NCBI RefSeq assembly: GCF_904848675.1
Contig: NZ_LR890047.1
Location: 558,001 to 622,000 of the forward strand
Length of the DNA: 64,000 nucleotides
Direction of reading: 5' to 3'
Source of the DNA: Profftia tarda
Lineage (GTDB): Bacteria; Pseudomonadota; Gammaproteobacteria; Enterobacterales; Enterobacteriaceae
Shown: piece by piece, positions 19,820 through 30,727 of the stretch
Layout of the letters: each line of letters begins with the position of its first letter
Position numbering within the stretch: position 1 is the stretch's first letter
The notes under the pieces: generated by a model
What the model saw: only the letters and a program-made list of their open reading frames with translations
Told to the model about the DNA's origin: nothing
Database searches by the model: none
Position numbers and translations under genes: made by a program

Positions 19820-20464
19820 GTGTTTAACAGTATGTTTATGCCTGTATTATTCGTCATATCCTCAATGGTTATTGCACCTGCACAAGCTGCATGCGATGAG
19901 AAAAACCCCTACAAGATGATGTATGCTGCTGCTAAAAAAACTTTTGATCGTCTTAAAATAGAACAGCCTAGAATCAAGCAGAACCCAGATTACCTGCGCA
20001 CTATAGTGCGAGAAGAGCTTATGCCTTATATACAAGTTAAATATGCAGGTGCCTTGGTTCTGGGCCAGTACTACAGTAACACTACAACTGTCCAGCGTGA
20101 TGTCTATTTTAAAGCTTTTCAATCCTGTTTAGAACAATCTTATGGCCAGTCCTTAGCGCTTTATCATGGCCAAGATTATAAAATTGAGCCTGAGCGTATT
20201 CTAGGTGATGATGTCACTATTATTCCCATTCGAGTTACGATAATTGATCGGCAAGGTCGTCCTCCTATACGACTGGATTTTCAATGGAGGAAGAATAGCC
20301 AAACAGGAAAGTGGCAAGTATTTGACATGATAGCAGAAGGTATAAGTATTATCACTACTAAGCATAATGAGTGGGCTTCTATTTTGCGTCGTAACGGTAT
20401 TATTGGTTTGACTAAATATCTCCTGTATTCTTCGAAGCAGGCTATCATTTTGGATCAAACATAA
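19820..20464 (+). CDS. mlaC: MlaC, periplasmic phospholipid carrier
   Basis: Soluble shuttle carrying phospholipid between the outer-membrane MlaA complex and MlaFEDB. The 214 residues (E. coli 211) begin with a clear signal peptide ending in APAQA-A near residue 23. The mature part keeps NPYKMMYAAAKKTFDRLK, VKYAGALVLGQYY and IRLDFQWRKNSQTGKWQVFDMIAEGIS, which are diagnostic for MlaC. It starts with GTG at 19820, preceded by AAGGA at good distance. Its stop overlaps the mlaB start as TAATG. mlaA is not in this window, so whether the full pathway survives is unknown. Confidence 0.96.
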   Translation: MFNSMFMPVLFVISSMVIAPAQAACDEKNPYKMMYAAAKKTFDRLKIEQPRIKQNPDYLRTIVREELMPYIQVKYAGALVLGQYYSNTTTVQRDVYFKAFQSCLEQSYGQSLALYHGQDYKIEPERILGDDVTIIPIRVTIIDRQGRPPIRLDFQWRKNSQTGKWQVFDMIAEGISIITTKHNEWASILRRNGIIGLTKYLLYSSKQAIILDQT

Positions 20465-20772
20465 TGGTTCTTCATAATATACTACAATGGCTTATTGAGG
20501 AAGAAACTATCAAATTTATAGGAATCCTAGATAGGAATTCTTTAATGAGTTTCTGGAAAGAACGTGATATTTTACTTGAGGGTAAAAAATGTTTTGATTT
20601 GAGCAGATTGGAGCGTTTGGATTCCGCTGGGCTAGCTATGCTGGTCTATTTACAACACAGCAGTTATCCTAGGATTGCAGTTGCTGGGGTCAATCAGCAT
20701 GTAAAAATGCTAATAGAACTTTATAACCTCCATGATATTTTAATTACAGAGAGCACATCAGTGATGTCATAA
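20464..20772 (+). CDS. mlaB: MlaB, STAS-domain subunit of the Mla transporter
   Basis: Small cytoplasmic STAS-domain protein that binds MlaF and is needed for ATPase activity and complex stability. The 102 residues compare with 97 in E. coli. The STAS core is visible as CFDLSRLERLDSAGLAMLVYLQ (residues 39-60), equivalent to CIDLSRVSRVDTGGLALLLHL. Conservation is lower elsewhere, as usual for this family. It overlaps mlaC by one base and ends the preserved mlaFEDCB run. In E. coli ibaG and murA follow directly; here they lie 14.7 kb downstream. Confidence 0.93.
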   Translation: MVLHNILQWLIEEETIKFIGILDRNSLMSFWKERDILLEGKKCFDLSRLERLDSAGLAMLVYLQHSSYPRIAVAGVNQHVKMLIELYNLHDILITESTSVMS

Positions 20773-21402
20773 AATATCTTCCAGTCACTAGGAGCACAGA
20801 TAGATTATAGAGTGTTTATTGAATCTATCTTATCTTAGTTTAAGATGAGTCCTGCTTGTGTTATAGGTATAAACGTCTTTAGTAAAGATAATTAATTTTA
20901 TTAAAATATATCGTTGAATAAATTAAAGACTTATGCAGCAGTTTAATTATTATTTTATAATAATCAAGTATGCTAGTTCTTGAGTACCTTAATTAGTATA
21001 TTAACTGGATTTTTTACTTCTTCGCCAATCAGGAATAGTCTATTAGTAATATCTATTTAAATGAATACATATATTAGTGTTATTGATACTCTTTGATCAG
21101 CAAAGATTTTGATTTTCGTCTGTTAGCATTTTAATAAGTTATTCAGTATAATTTATACTAAGATTTAAAGAGGATTACTATCAATATAAAAGATTGCTCT
21201 AGATTTTACTAATGATAAACACCTATCGATCTGTTATCTTATTGTTTTGCTAGAGATTAAGAAACTGTTGTATAATTCTTTTTCTGTACTGTAAGATTTA
21301 ATAAGGCATTAATAATGCATACCATGGACGATCAGCGACAAGGAACAATTTATTTAAATAGATGCAGTAAAAGATTTTTGTAGACAGATAACCTGATATA
21401 AG
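20773..21402. other. Non-coding stretch between mlaB and ycdX (convergent)
   Basis: No gene was seen. A hairpin at 20829-20849 (arms CTTATCTTA and TAAGATGAG, one T-G pair, loop GTT) lies 56 bases after the mlaB stop and could mark the operon end, though no T-run follows. This is where ibaG-murA are found in E. coli. Confidence 0.55.
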
Positions 21403-22140
21403 TTACCAATCAGCTAGTTCTATTATATTAGCTTTGCCTCTCTCGATTAAAAAATTAAGTAAACGACGGGGAGATACATTTAATACACGATCATGCGGAA
21501 ACTCTGTTTCATTAATAATACGGATACAGTGCTCAAAATTCCCTAAAGAGAATGCTATGTGAGAGTCAGTACCAAGAGCAAGATACCCTCCTGCATTGCG
21601 CACAGCCTTAGCAATCTTACGGCAGTTGATTGCACTACCAATGCGAGAGTGTATAAAAGATGAATTATTTAACTCAAGAGCTACGTTGTAAAATGCTGCA
21701 GCTTCTGCTACTGCTCGAATATTAATAGGGAATTTAGGATTACCGGGATGGCTAATAATATCAGCATCTCCTTTTGCTATTGTAGATATTATTGCTTCAG
21801 TGTGGCTATGGATATCCTTAGGTGCAAAAACCGGTTCATGAAGTCCAGCAATAATCAGATCTAGTTCATTTAACATCTGTGTACTGCAGTCAATATTACC
21901 CTGTATATTTTTGATATTAGATTCAATACCTCTCAAGACGGCAATTCCATTAACTATTCGTGGCCATACTCGCATATTTATGAAGTGCCAAGAATGTGGC
22001 GCATCTTTCATATCAGGACCGTGGTCAGTAATTGCGAGCAGTTTAATTCCGCATGCATTCGCTCGCGCAACATAATCATGGAGTGTACTATAGGCGTGAG
22101 TGCTGGCCACAGTATGCATATGTAAATCTACGGGATACAT
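21403..22140 (-). CDS. ycdX: PHP-domain metal-dependent phosphatase YcdX
   Basis: Member of the polymerase-and-histidinol-phosphatase (PHP) family, a zinc-dependent phosphatase whose physiological substrate is not established. The 245 residues match E. coli YcdX exactly in length. Metal ligands appear in order: DLHMHT (residues 5-10), TDHG near 40, the GLHEPVF histidine, ISHPGNP, and TDSH in LALGTDSHIAF. The C-terminus NVSPRRLLNFL is conserved. I start at the ATG at 22140, preceded on the minus strand by AAGGAG at good distance. A longer reading starting at 22245 would add 35 residues without homology. Retention in so reduced a genome suggests the phosphatase matters to this organism. Confidence 0.95.
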   Translation of the reverse strand: MYPVDLHMHTVASTHAYSTLHDYVARANACGIKLLAITDHGPDMKDAPHSWHFINMRVWPRIVNGIAVLRGIESNIKNIQGNIDCSTQMLNELDLIIAGLHEPVFAPKDIHSHTEAIISTIAKGDADIISHPGNPKFPINIRAVAEAAAFYNVALELNNSSFIHSRIGSAINCRKIAKAVRNAGGYLALGTDSHIAFSLGNFEHCIRIINETEFPHDRVLNVSPRRLLNFLIERGKANIIELADW

Positions 22141-24232
22141 AGCTTTTTCTCCTTTATATATATGCGCTAACGGTCCTAAAGAACTAATACTCGTTCTCCT
22201 ATTAACATAGCATATATAACGTCTCTCTAGCAATGAATGTTGCATGGATATTTAAAATGGCATATAAATTATATTGCTAATATTAATTAGACATTACAAT
22301 GATATCAGAAATAAGGTCACTTCCACCTGTTATTACTATGGTATTAGTATAGTAATTTTTACTCATTCTAGCGTATTAAATACTAAGAAGTTTCAGTTCT
22401 AGATTAACTTGGCTATATAAAAATATTTTATCTTCTTAAATAATTTTCTTTCTTCTAGCTCTTGCATTCGGCATATAATTACAGCTAATTCTTACATTTA
22501 TATTATTTCTGGAATCCAGGTTCTTGCTAACCAAGCATTTCTTCGACATATTGCGATTATGCTATTATATAATAATGTAACAACCTAATCCATTTTATGG
22601 ATTTGTCATTTTTATTCAAAATATTTTGCTAACTCGGATTTGCTTGCTCAATTTGTTTGTTAAATATTTATTTATCTGCTATGCATAAGAATTTATGCCT
22701 ATTTCTCATGCATAACAAGAGCGTACCGCATCATCCCTATACTACCAAAACATCTTATTGCATTTTTAATATTTCTTTCTCGTTTTTACTTGATGTCTTC
22801 TTATTACTATCAGTGAATTACTTATTCTATTTTATGTAATATACGGTTATATTAGTTACGTATCTGTTATGAAATTGTAGTATTATTAAATAATCCATCT
22901 GCTTCTATAAATTTATATTTATATTGCAATTCTGCCACTATATTACTTTACTTCTGTTACACAGATATCTTTTAATCTAAGGGTATTTAGTAAAAATTCA
23001 GAGAGAGTATATACTAATATTGATCGTTTTAAATACAAGGTTGATTATGTTGTCTAGCATTAATTAACTAAAATTGCGAGTATATAACGATTAAAAATTT
23101 TCTCTAATTTTATATTACAGGAATGATTAGCAAGAAATAATGACTACTAACCTATCGCAGATGATATCAATGCTATAAAAAATACTTATGATACTAGCAA
23201 TTACATCGATTATTTTGATTGAAGGTTTAATAGAGATAGTGTTTATCGGGGATCAGAAAGATCTACTGTATACCTTGATATTCTTTTATAAATAAAAAAT
23301 TTAATAGGACTCAATACTCAGTATGTAAAGAATTATTAAACAAAATTTTTTCTGGATACAAGTATATTACTATATAATTCTTAGTCAGATTTTTACTAAA
23401 ATAAATAGATAGATTATATAGAGCTAAAAATTTATTGAATTATAGTGAAAGCATCTATAAAAATTAGCATAAAATAGCATGATTTTAAACCTATTTTTTA
23501 TCTTTAAGATGATTATCTACACATTATAAATTTATTGTTCTGAGCTTGCTTTAAGCATGAATACTACTTATATTATAATCGTCATATATCTGGTTTTATC
23601 AATAGAATAATATTTACTCATGAACTAGATAACAGAGATTTTTTAAAATCCTTATAATTATGATATTTAGTTACTTCTTGATTGAGATGTCTATCAAAGT
23701 AGGTAAGTAGTATGTTTATGCTGTGTCTCTATTTTAGTAATAACAAGATAAATATGTCTGACTATTCTTAAAGCACTAAAACGCAAGATTATAGTAAATC
23801 TATTCATAATAATTTAATATAATAACCTCTAGACTTCTAAAATATGAGCATTTATCAGCAGCAACATTAATATTACGGTTATTTATCGCTAGCTTTATCT
23901 TCTTAAATAATTACTTAAAAGCTTCAATATTAGTCTATATTAAAAGAGAGTAATAAATAATTATTAATATCTTTAATTATCTGCTTTTCTAGGCGAGATG
24001 ATGCTAATTGGGTATTCGAAAGACAATATTGTAAAACGGAAACCTTTGTGTAATCAGGTGAAGGTAAAAACGTCTTCTGATAGATGAAAAATAGCAACTA
24101 CTATATATAATATTTTCAGAGGATACGCTGAGAAGATGGTTATCAATTAAAAATATTTAATGATATTGTATATCTATGCCATTAAAATTTTTTAGATTAC
24201 TTAAATTAAAAATATAAAAGGTCAATACTTAG
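22141..24232. other. Non-coding stretch upstream of ycdX and downstream of truA
   Basis: About 2.1 kb of strongly AT-rich DNA. A 60-codon open frame at 22657-22839 is unlike any protein I know and looks like chance. No RNA gene or terminator was identified. Confidence 0.6.
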
Positions 24233-25072
24233 TTAATCAACCAAGAACAGTGGCCCCATCGAAAACTGCGGTAGATCAAAATGACTTGGGTATTTTACTG
24301 CCACTAAATAAAGTCCTGCTGCTTTTGCTGTAGCAGCCGCCATCTTACGATCTTTAGCATATAAAAGATCAGCCATCCATGTTTCAGGCTTATTGCCGCG
24401 GCCAATCTCCATAAGGCTACCCACGATATTACGCACCATATGGTGTAAGAAGCCGTTAGCCTGTATGTCTATAATCACGTATTCACCCAGACGGGTTGCC
24501 TTTAAATGAGATAAGACGCGCCATGGGGTAGAAGACTGGCACTGTGATGAACGAAAAGAGGTGAAATCATTTGGCCCTATTAAGTCCTGTGCTGCTCGCT
24601 CAATGCGAGAAACGTCTAAATAATAAGGGAAATGAGTAATCCCATTTCGTAATAATGCTTGTCGGTAGCGATTATTATATATGACATAACGATAACGGCG
24701 AGCTGTTGCACTAAAACGAGCATGAAAATTTTTTTTTACTATCTTTGCCCAATGAACCGCAATATCTTTCGGCATGTAAGTATTAACACCCATTATCCAT
24801 CTATGATCTCTCCGTTGAACATGCGTTTGTACATGAACTACTTGGCCTGTAGCATGAACACCAGCATCTGTACGACCAGCGCAGGAAACCGTAATAACTT
24901 CATTAGCTACCTTGCTTAATGCTTCTTCTAAACATTCTTGAATGCTTGGTGCATTTGACTGACGCTGCCAACCGGCATAATTGCTTCCATCATATTCAAT
25001 CCCAAGAGCAATTTTATGCACTTGATTATCATTGATGTTTGAATAATATATTAATGGTGCTCTAAATATCAC
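24233..25072 (-). CDS. truA: tRNA pseudouridine(38-40) synthase
   Basis: Converts uridines 38-40 in the anticodon arm of many tRNAs to pseudouridine. The 279 residues compare with 270 in E. coli. The catalytic aspartate is D69 in CAGRTDAGVHATGQV. GIEYDGSNYAGWQRQ near the N-terminus, RRYRYVIYNNR, NDFTSFRSSQCQS and HHMVRNIVGSLMEIG are family hallmarks, and the C-terminus MGPLFLVD is conserved. No in-frame ATG exists near the expected start. I use GTG at 25072, which has AGGA about seven bases upstream. A later GTG just before HKIAL lacks a binding site. It is a single gene here; in E. coli truA lies with dedA/usg, which are not present. Confidence 0.95.
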   Translation of the reverse strand: MIFRAPLIYYSNINDNQVHKIALGIEYDGSNYAGWQRQSNAPSIQECLEEALSKVANEVITVSCAGRTDAGVHATGQVVHVQTHVQRRDHRWIMGVNTYMPKDIAVHWAKIVKKNFHARFSATARRYRYVIYNNRYRQALLRNGITHFPYYLDVSRIERAAQDLIGPNDFTSFRSSQCQSSTPWRVLSHLKATRLGEYVIIDIQANGFLHHMVRNIVGSLMEIGRGNKPETWMADLLYAKDRKMAAATAKAAGLYLVAVKYPSHFDLPQFSMGPLFLVD

Positions 25073-28000
25073 GTCTATTCCTGAATAAAATTTTAAGAAT
25101 TTTCAATAATCATCTACGACCGTTAACTCATAGTAATCTTATGTTATATAGTTGAGAACTGCACTAAAAATTCTAACTATTCTTATACAAACTGAATGAC
25201 TTAATAATTAGATTAGTATTTATTAGGATTTATCGACATGCCATGGATTATAATTTCTTTCCGGACTGTGATCCTATATAACTAGAATAATTAAATAAAA
25301 TAGATCTTATATAAAGAATATCTATTTTATAAAATTTAATAAAGATATTGCGATAATAAAATATTAGAGCGTTAGATTAGAGATTCATATGAAACCTTGA
25401 ATCAAGATTAATTAAGTCCCTTAATAAACCATACTGCCTTTTCAAAATATTATTTTACCGCATCACAGGAATAAGTATCTATTAAACGACAGATGTTTTT
25501 GATATTATTACCTTAAATAAAATATGATTTAAATCAACCTCTTTGCTGCCTTGTCAATTCTAAGTTTATTATTAAAATAGCATTACTTGGATACTGCAAT
25601 ATCATTAGTTAAAAAATAAGTACTGAACTACAATTCTTGATTACCTCTCCAATTTATTTGATAAATCAATGATCCTAATTCTAGGAAATACGAATAAATA
25701 ATAACATTCTATCTTTGCTTCGCAAATTTGCATAAATCCGCGAAGCAAAGATAGAATGTTATGATTACAGGCATTAAAGATAGATATTTTTTTAAATTAT
25801 ATTACTATAATCAGATTATTATATTTTTTTTTAAAACTGAACGTTACTGGTTTATCATGCTGAATTTTCTGATGCATTATTATACTTCTAGCCAATGTGC
25901 ATTTTAGTTTACTATTTTATAGCATAGTATAAAATACTGTGAACTTTTATTAAGAGTATATTCCAGATATCTCTTACATTCTGTCTTTAAGGAAATAGTA
26001 ACAGTTGATCAGTATTTATGAAGCAAGCAAATAGCGCTGGCGATATTAGTAAATTTTCTTTATTAAGATTATCGTGATCTTAAGGAATCAATATTAAATA
26101 TTCTACTCCTAGAATAACAATATTCCTTAATTTCTTCCTATATAGACTAGTAATTAATTGAGGGATATTTTTTTAAAATAATTTTATTCTGTCATATAAA
26201 GCCATCATAGAGATCACAGAGAATGAGAGATCCTATTGACAGTACATTTAAGTTAAAGTTTTAAACGATCTTATGAATAGCTCGCAACATCATATATTAT
26301 CTAAATGATCTTTCTCATGTTACAGCCATTTTATATAAAATATAATTTTTCCTAAAAGTATCTGCCCGAAGTGTTATTGTTCAAGCACGTTATCAGTTAC
26401 TATTTCTATTTTAGAGAATTATATTTGAAAACGTCGATAGGTATTAGATTAGGTAAGGTTTTAACATTAGATGCTTTACACATTTTTGCATAATTCAGTA
26501 TTCATATTACAAATTTTATCTTTTATTACTGCAAGAAACTTTTATAGTAATTTTAATGCCGTTGTTCCAAAATTGTTTTTAAGATTTTTAGGTATTAATT
26601 GCTTATAGTTAATAAAATTATATTTTTGAGATATCTAAATAGTAATCACAAATGATATTTATCATGTTTATTTATTTCAAAGATCGCCGGTATGTCTTAA
26701 TAACTGCATGCTGAGAACAAAGATAATATACAGGAACTGATTAGTGTCTGCTGATGCCAACAAAATCATTTAATTATTCTGTTATGATATATATCATTAA
26801 TATGCAAGAAAATCATGCTGCATGGCAGACTATTAAATATCTAATCTTCTTATTATATTTTCATGTTCTACTAAAATATCTATGATATTATAGAATATCG
26901 AAGACTTATTTTTTAACGTAGGTATAGAGACAGATCTACTTTTATAAAAAACAAAGAGAAAGCAAGATCATGATCCTCATATAAAGTATGGGTCATATTA
27001 TTTTATGCTGTTTTGAAATTATATTTATCATTATAGCATATTAACAAAAAAGTTTTTAAGAGATATCGAGTTTAGAAAATAGTTTAATTATAATTGCCAC
27101 TATTATTTAATACTAGTATTGCTTATGACAACTTAAAATTTAAGTAATAATTTAATTTTTCTGTAAAAACCACTCTTAAGTAATATTGATTGCTTTTAGG
27201 ATCACATGATTATTTATGACTATGATTTATCTAGAAACCATGAATAAAATGGTGACTTATCACCACATCATGTCAATATAGCAATTACTAATAAATAATA
27301 TATTATTCCTTATAGACCACATTTATTATTTATATATACGTATATATTATCTTGTTTTGTATGTATTGCGTAAATTGAGATAAGATAATTATATTTTTGG
27401 GAGATAAAATATACTATTTATTATCTATTACTAAAATATAGCATAGAAAATATCAGGCTAATATCTCTGAATAAAGAATATAAATATCATCATTCAAATT
27501 TATATTAAATAATATATAAATATCGTTTTCAGCATTAAATCATGACATAATCGCTGATTGCTTGTATTATTACTTTTTAAATACCTCACATTTTATGTAA
27601 ATTATGTGAGAATTATATATAAAAAATTAATTTTACCAATAAAATTGGTCCACATACTTTAAAATAATTACAGATAAATGTTATTAACAGTATATTTTTT
27701 AAAATTTTATTTTATTTATATAAAATATATATAGATTAGAATTATGATGTTGTTAAGTACATTCCTGGTTTCCTTAAAATAGTGATTTAGAGTAAGTTAT
27801 TGAAGAAGGAAAGATGGTCATAATTTATGATATCTTTATTTTGTTCCTCTTTATATTTGACTCTTAATGGATTTGTTTAAACTTCTCGAAAAAGTTCATT
27901 GATTTAATAAATTAATATTAGTGACATATTTACTCACGTATTCTGCGAATAGCTAAAAAGCATTTTGCTATTTATCAAAATTTATGAACTTTTATTTGTT

Positions 28001-28142
28001 GTAGTAAATATTATGCTGATATTAACTACATTGATTAGAAGTTTGTATAAGATCACCGAATTATAAATTGTGCTGAATGCTAAAATAAAATAGGTATAGC
28101 TAATAACCTGCAGGTTTTATTAGAACTGAGCAGCTGAAAGAT
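25073..28142. other. Non-coding stretch between truA and ubiF (divergent)
   Basis: About 3.1 kb of AT-rich sequence with no recognisable gene on either strand. Its one conspicuous element is a 23-bp perfect inverted repeat at 25701-25762. Two promoters, one for each neighbour, must lie at the ends but are not distinguishable. Confidence 0.6.
25701..25762. repeat. 23-bp perfect inverted repeat (hairpin)
   Basis: Arms at 25701-25723 and 25740-25762 are perfect reverse complements over 23 bases (left arm begins ATAACATTCTATC and ends TTTGCTTCGC), with a 16-base loop at 25724-25739. No T-run follows on either side, so it is not a classical terminator. It lies alone in a 3-kb desert. The arm shares CATTCTATCT with the hairpin at 52150-52201. 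It may be a structured RNA, a recombination or replication-associated site, or a remnant of a mobile element end. Confidence 0.85.
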
Positions 28143-29321
28143 ATGAATAACTATACAAAAACTGATGTTGTAGTAATCGGCGCAGGAATGGTCGGTGCTG
28201 CTGCTGCCTTAGGTTTAGCTGAAGCAGGATTTTCTGTTGTAGTTGTAGAAAGTAATCGCCCAAAACCTTTTGATTCCTTACGACAACCGGATTTGCGTAT
28301 TTCTGCAATAAATGCTTCTTCAATAAATTTACTGACAAATTTAGGAATATGGCAAGATGCACGTCATATGCGTAGCGCTCCCTATCTAGGGTTAGAAGCT
28401 TGGGAGCTAGAAGGATCTCGTTTCACCTTTCATGCTAAAGATTTGGGTATTCCAGAGCTAGGGTATATGATTGAAAACGAAGTCTTGAAGCTATCCCTGT
28501 GGCTTCGCTTAGAACAGATTCCTAATATTAGGATTTATTCTCCAGCTGATTTTAAAATTTTAACAAAAGCTAATAAGAGGTGGATTGTTGGTTTAAGTAA
28601 CGGAGTTGAAGTAGAGGCTAAATTAGTTATAGGTTCGGATGGGGGGAGATCTCAGATACGAGATTCAGCAGGCATTGGTTTAATAGGTTGGCAATATCGT
28701 CAGTCATGCATGATGATTTTGATTCAGATGGATGATGACCCGCTGGATATTGCTTGGCAAAAATTTACACCGCATGGGCCGCGATCTTTTTTACCTCTTT
28801 GGGAACACTGGGCATCTCTCGTTTGGTATGATAATCCCGCACGCATTCGCCAGCTAATGGAATTATCAATGTCGCAACTAACCAAAGAAATTAAAAATGT
28901 TTTTCCTCCTTGTTTAGGCTGCATAAGGGCAATACATGCAGGATCTTTTCAATTATTACGTCTCCATGCTAACTGCTATGTGCAAGAAGGCTTAGCGCTA
29001 TTGGGTGATGCAGCGCATACCATGCACCCACTAACTGGGCAAGGAGTAAATCTAGGATATCTTGATGTGGATGCTTTATTGAATGTAGTGATTGCAGCTC
29101 GTAATAAGGGCGAGCATTGGTATAGCGAGAATATATTAAAGCGTTATCAGCACATTAGGCGTTCGGATAATTTATTGATGCAGGCAGGTATAGATCTATT
29201 GTATTCTGCTTTTAATAATGACTTAATTTTACTGAAGATTGTTAGGAATCTGGGTTTAATAGCGGCCGAATCTTCTATTGAACTTAAAAAAGGTATGCTT
29301 AAATATTTATTAGGTTTATAG
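28143..29321 (+). CDS. ubiF: Ubiquinone biosynthesis FAD monooxygenase UbiF
   Basis: FAD-dependent hydroxylase adding the last ring hydroxyl (C6, 3-demethylubiquinol) in ubiquinone synthesis. The 392 residues align over the whole of E. coli UbiF (391). A Rossmann FAD-binding motif VVVIGAGMVGAAAALGLAEAGF is at about 9-30. The second family motif is GSDGGRSQIRDSAGI, and the third is GLALLGDAAHTMHPLTGQGVNLGYLDVDAL, characteristic of this hydroxylase class. UbiF is preferred over its paralogues UbiH and UbiI because FTPHGPRSFLPLWEHWASLVWYD matches it best and because the following tRNA cluster and asnB are exactly its E. coli neighbours. The ATG follows GAAAGA. Ubiquinone implies that aerobic respiration is retained. 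Confidence 0.95.
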   Translation: MNNYTKTDVVVIGAGMVGAAAALGLAEAGFSVVVVESNRPKPFDSLRQPDLRISAINASSINLLTNLGIWQDARHMRSAPYLGLEAWELEGSRFTFHAKDLGIPELGYMIENEVLKLSLWLRLEQIPNIRIYSPADFKILTKANKRWIVGLSNGVEVEAKLVIGSDGGRSQIRDSAGIGLIGWQYRQSCMMILIQMDDDPLDIAWQKFTPHGPRSFLPLWEHWASLVWYDNPARIRQLMELSMSQLTKEIKNVFPPCLGCIRAIHAGSFQLLRLHANCYVQEGLALLGDAAHTMHPLTGQGVNLGYLDVDALLNVVIAARNKGEHWYSENILKRYQHIRRSDNLLMQAGIDLLYSAFNNDLILLKIVRNLGLIAAESSIELKKGMLKYLLGL

Positions 29322-29398
29322 CAATCGTAATCTGCATTGCTATGGGCAGTATATAGAGATATCAATAAAAATATAAATAACTTTATGAAAAATAAGCA

Positions 29399-29422
29399 TG
29401 CTCTACTAATTTTTATAGAGCA
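29399..29422 (-). terminator. Possible terminator of the tRNA cluster
   Basis: A 7-bp hairpin (TGCTCTA and TAGAGCA, 10-base loop) is followed on the minus strand, a few bases later, by a run of five Ts. It lies downstream of the minus-strand tRNA-Gln and could end that transcript. The stem is short, so this is tentative. Confidence 0.4.
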
Positions 29423-29566
29423 GCATATTGCTAATATATTCAATCTGTTTTTCTTATAATACAATTTTAAAAGTTAACTGAGATAAGATATGCTCTTTCT
29501 ATTTCTTGTTTAAATACTACTGTTTGCATAAAGTAAACTCAAGCTAAAAATTTTTTATCAATATTT

Positions 29567-29641
29567 TGGCTGGGGTACGAGGATTTGAACCTCGGAATGC
29601 CGGAATCAGAATCCGGTGCCTTACCGCTTGGCTATACCCCA
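29567..29641 (-). tRNA. glnV: tRNA-Gln (anticodon CTG)
   Basis: A full cloverleaf is readable on the minus strand. The acceptor TGGGGTA pairs with TACCCCA, the anticodon stem-loop CCGGATTCTGATTCCGG gives anticodon CTG, and the T arm is GAGGTTCAAATCCTC. The 3' CCA is encoded. It is nearly identical to E. coli glnV/glnX and occupies the same position downstream in the cluster facing ubiF. Confidence 0.97.
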
Positions 29642-29691
29642 ACATTATTTTGTAGTGCAACAATATTTTATATTTTTAGAAATATCAGGTA

Positions 29692-29766
29692 TGGCTGGGG
29701 TACCAGGATTCGAACCTGGGTATGCTGGGATCAAAACCCAGTGCCTTACCGCTTGGCTATACCCCA
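29692..29766 (-). tRNA. glnU: tRNA-Gln (anticodon TTG)
   Basis: Cloverleaf on the minus strand with the same acceptor as its neighbour. The anticodon stem CTGGG/CCCAG closes a TTTTGAT loop, giving anticodon TTG. The T arm is CCAGGTTCGAATCCTGG and CCA is encoded. It corresponds to E. coli glnU/glnW. E. coli carries duplicated copies of each isoacceptor here; only one of each remains. Confidence 0.97.
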
Positions 29767-29800
29767 CAACACGATAGAAAAATTAATTGATTTAGATATG

Positions 29801-29885
29801 TGGTGCGGGAGACGAGACTTGAACTCGTAAACTTTGCAGTGCTAGAACCTAAATCTAGTGCGTCTACCAATTTCGCCACTCCCGC
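29801..29885 (-). tRNA. leuW: tRNA-Leu (anticodon TAG)
   Basis: An 85-base class II tRNA on the minus strand with a long variable arm. The acceptor GCGGGAG pairs with CTCCCGC, the anticodon loop ATTTAGG gives TAG, the T arm is CGAGTTCAAGTCTCG, and CCA is encoded. The position between glnU and metT is that of E. coli leuW. Confidence 0.97.
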
Positions 29886-29914
29886 TTTTAATAGAACTTA
29901 TTTAAGGTGGATAG

Positions 29915-29988
29915 TGGCTACGACGGGATTCGAACCCGTGACCCCATCATTATGAGTGATGTACTCTAACCTACTGAGCTACGTAGCC
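29915..29988 (-). tRNA. metT: tRNA-Met (elongator, anticodon CAT), CCA not encoded
   Basis: Cloverleaf on the minus strand: acceptor GGCTACG/CGTAGCC, D arm AGCTCAGTAGGTTAGAG, anticodon loop CTCATAA giving CAT, T arm CGGGTTCGAATCCCG. It is the elongator type, as in E. coli metT/metU. After discriminator A (29915) the next three template bases read CTA rather than CCA, so the tail must be repaired post-transcriptionally by the CCA-adding enzyme. The other four tRNAs in the window encode CCA. Confidence 0.96.
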
Positions 29989-30727
29989 CTCTATTTTTAT
30001 AGTCTAAACTTATAATAATTTCAGGCAAATTATTTGTATATCAAACATTTAGTAAACTATTTTGATCGTAAAAAGTAACAACTCATATTTCCGATGAAAT
30101 TATATAATTAATAAATCAAGATGATAATAACATCAAGATAAAATTATTCACTAATTTTAATAAAAATTTTTCCCTAAAACAGGCCAGATATTTAAAATAA
30201 ATATTAATTTATGTGTTTCTTCATCTAGAAACTAGATTCTAGTTTTAAATATATTTTTATGGGTTTTATAATTAATCTTTAATTTTAGGGCCTTATGACA
30301 AATATATTATTGAGCGTAACATAATTATCATAGCTACAGCTAATATATTTTTATGCTAAATATTTATCTAACCTCTTGCTAAAGAAATATCAGTCTTTTA
30401 AAAATCTCATATAGCTTTTGAAAAGCAATATTCAGCTATTAAAGAGATAAAATAGAGTGTAAGTTGTTTCTCGTATAGAGTATTATTATATCTGAAATTG
30501 TCTTGACCAGTTAACTGTTAATATTATCAATAACGCTTATAGTTTTATTATAGCAAATGAAATAAGTCTAATTTAAAATTTAAATAACTTATGTGAAAAA
30601 TTTATGTATTATACACCTTAGTAATCTCACAATAATTTCATTAAGCAGCAAGAAATTATAATTATTACTGTCTTGCGTGCCTATTGAATAGAGAATTAAT
30701 GATTGCAAAGATCATTTTACAGCAAGT
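29989..30727. other. Non-coding stretch between the tRNA cluster and asnB
   Basis: About 740 bases. No gene or clear terminator was seen. The promoter for the minus-strand tRNA cluster should lie at the left end just above 29988. TATAAA-like and TTGCCT-like hexamers exist there, but with poor spacing. Confidence 0.55.

Noticed and set aside
22657..22839. 60-codon frame upstream of ycdX
   Set aside because: Composition is that of random AT-rich DNA and nothing supports translation.
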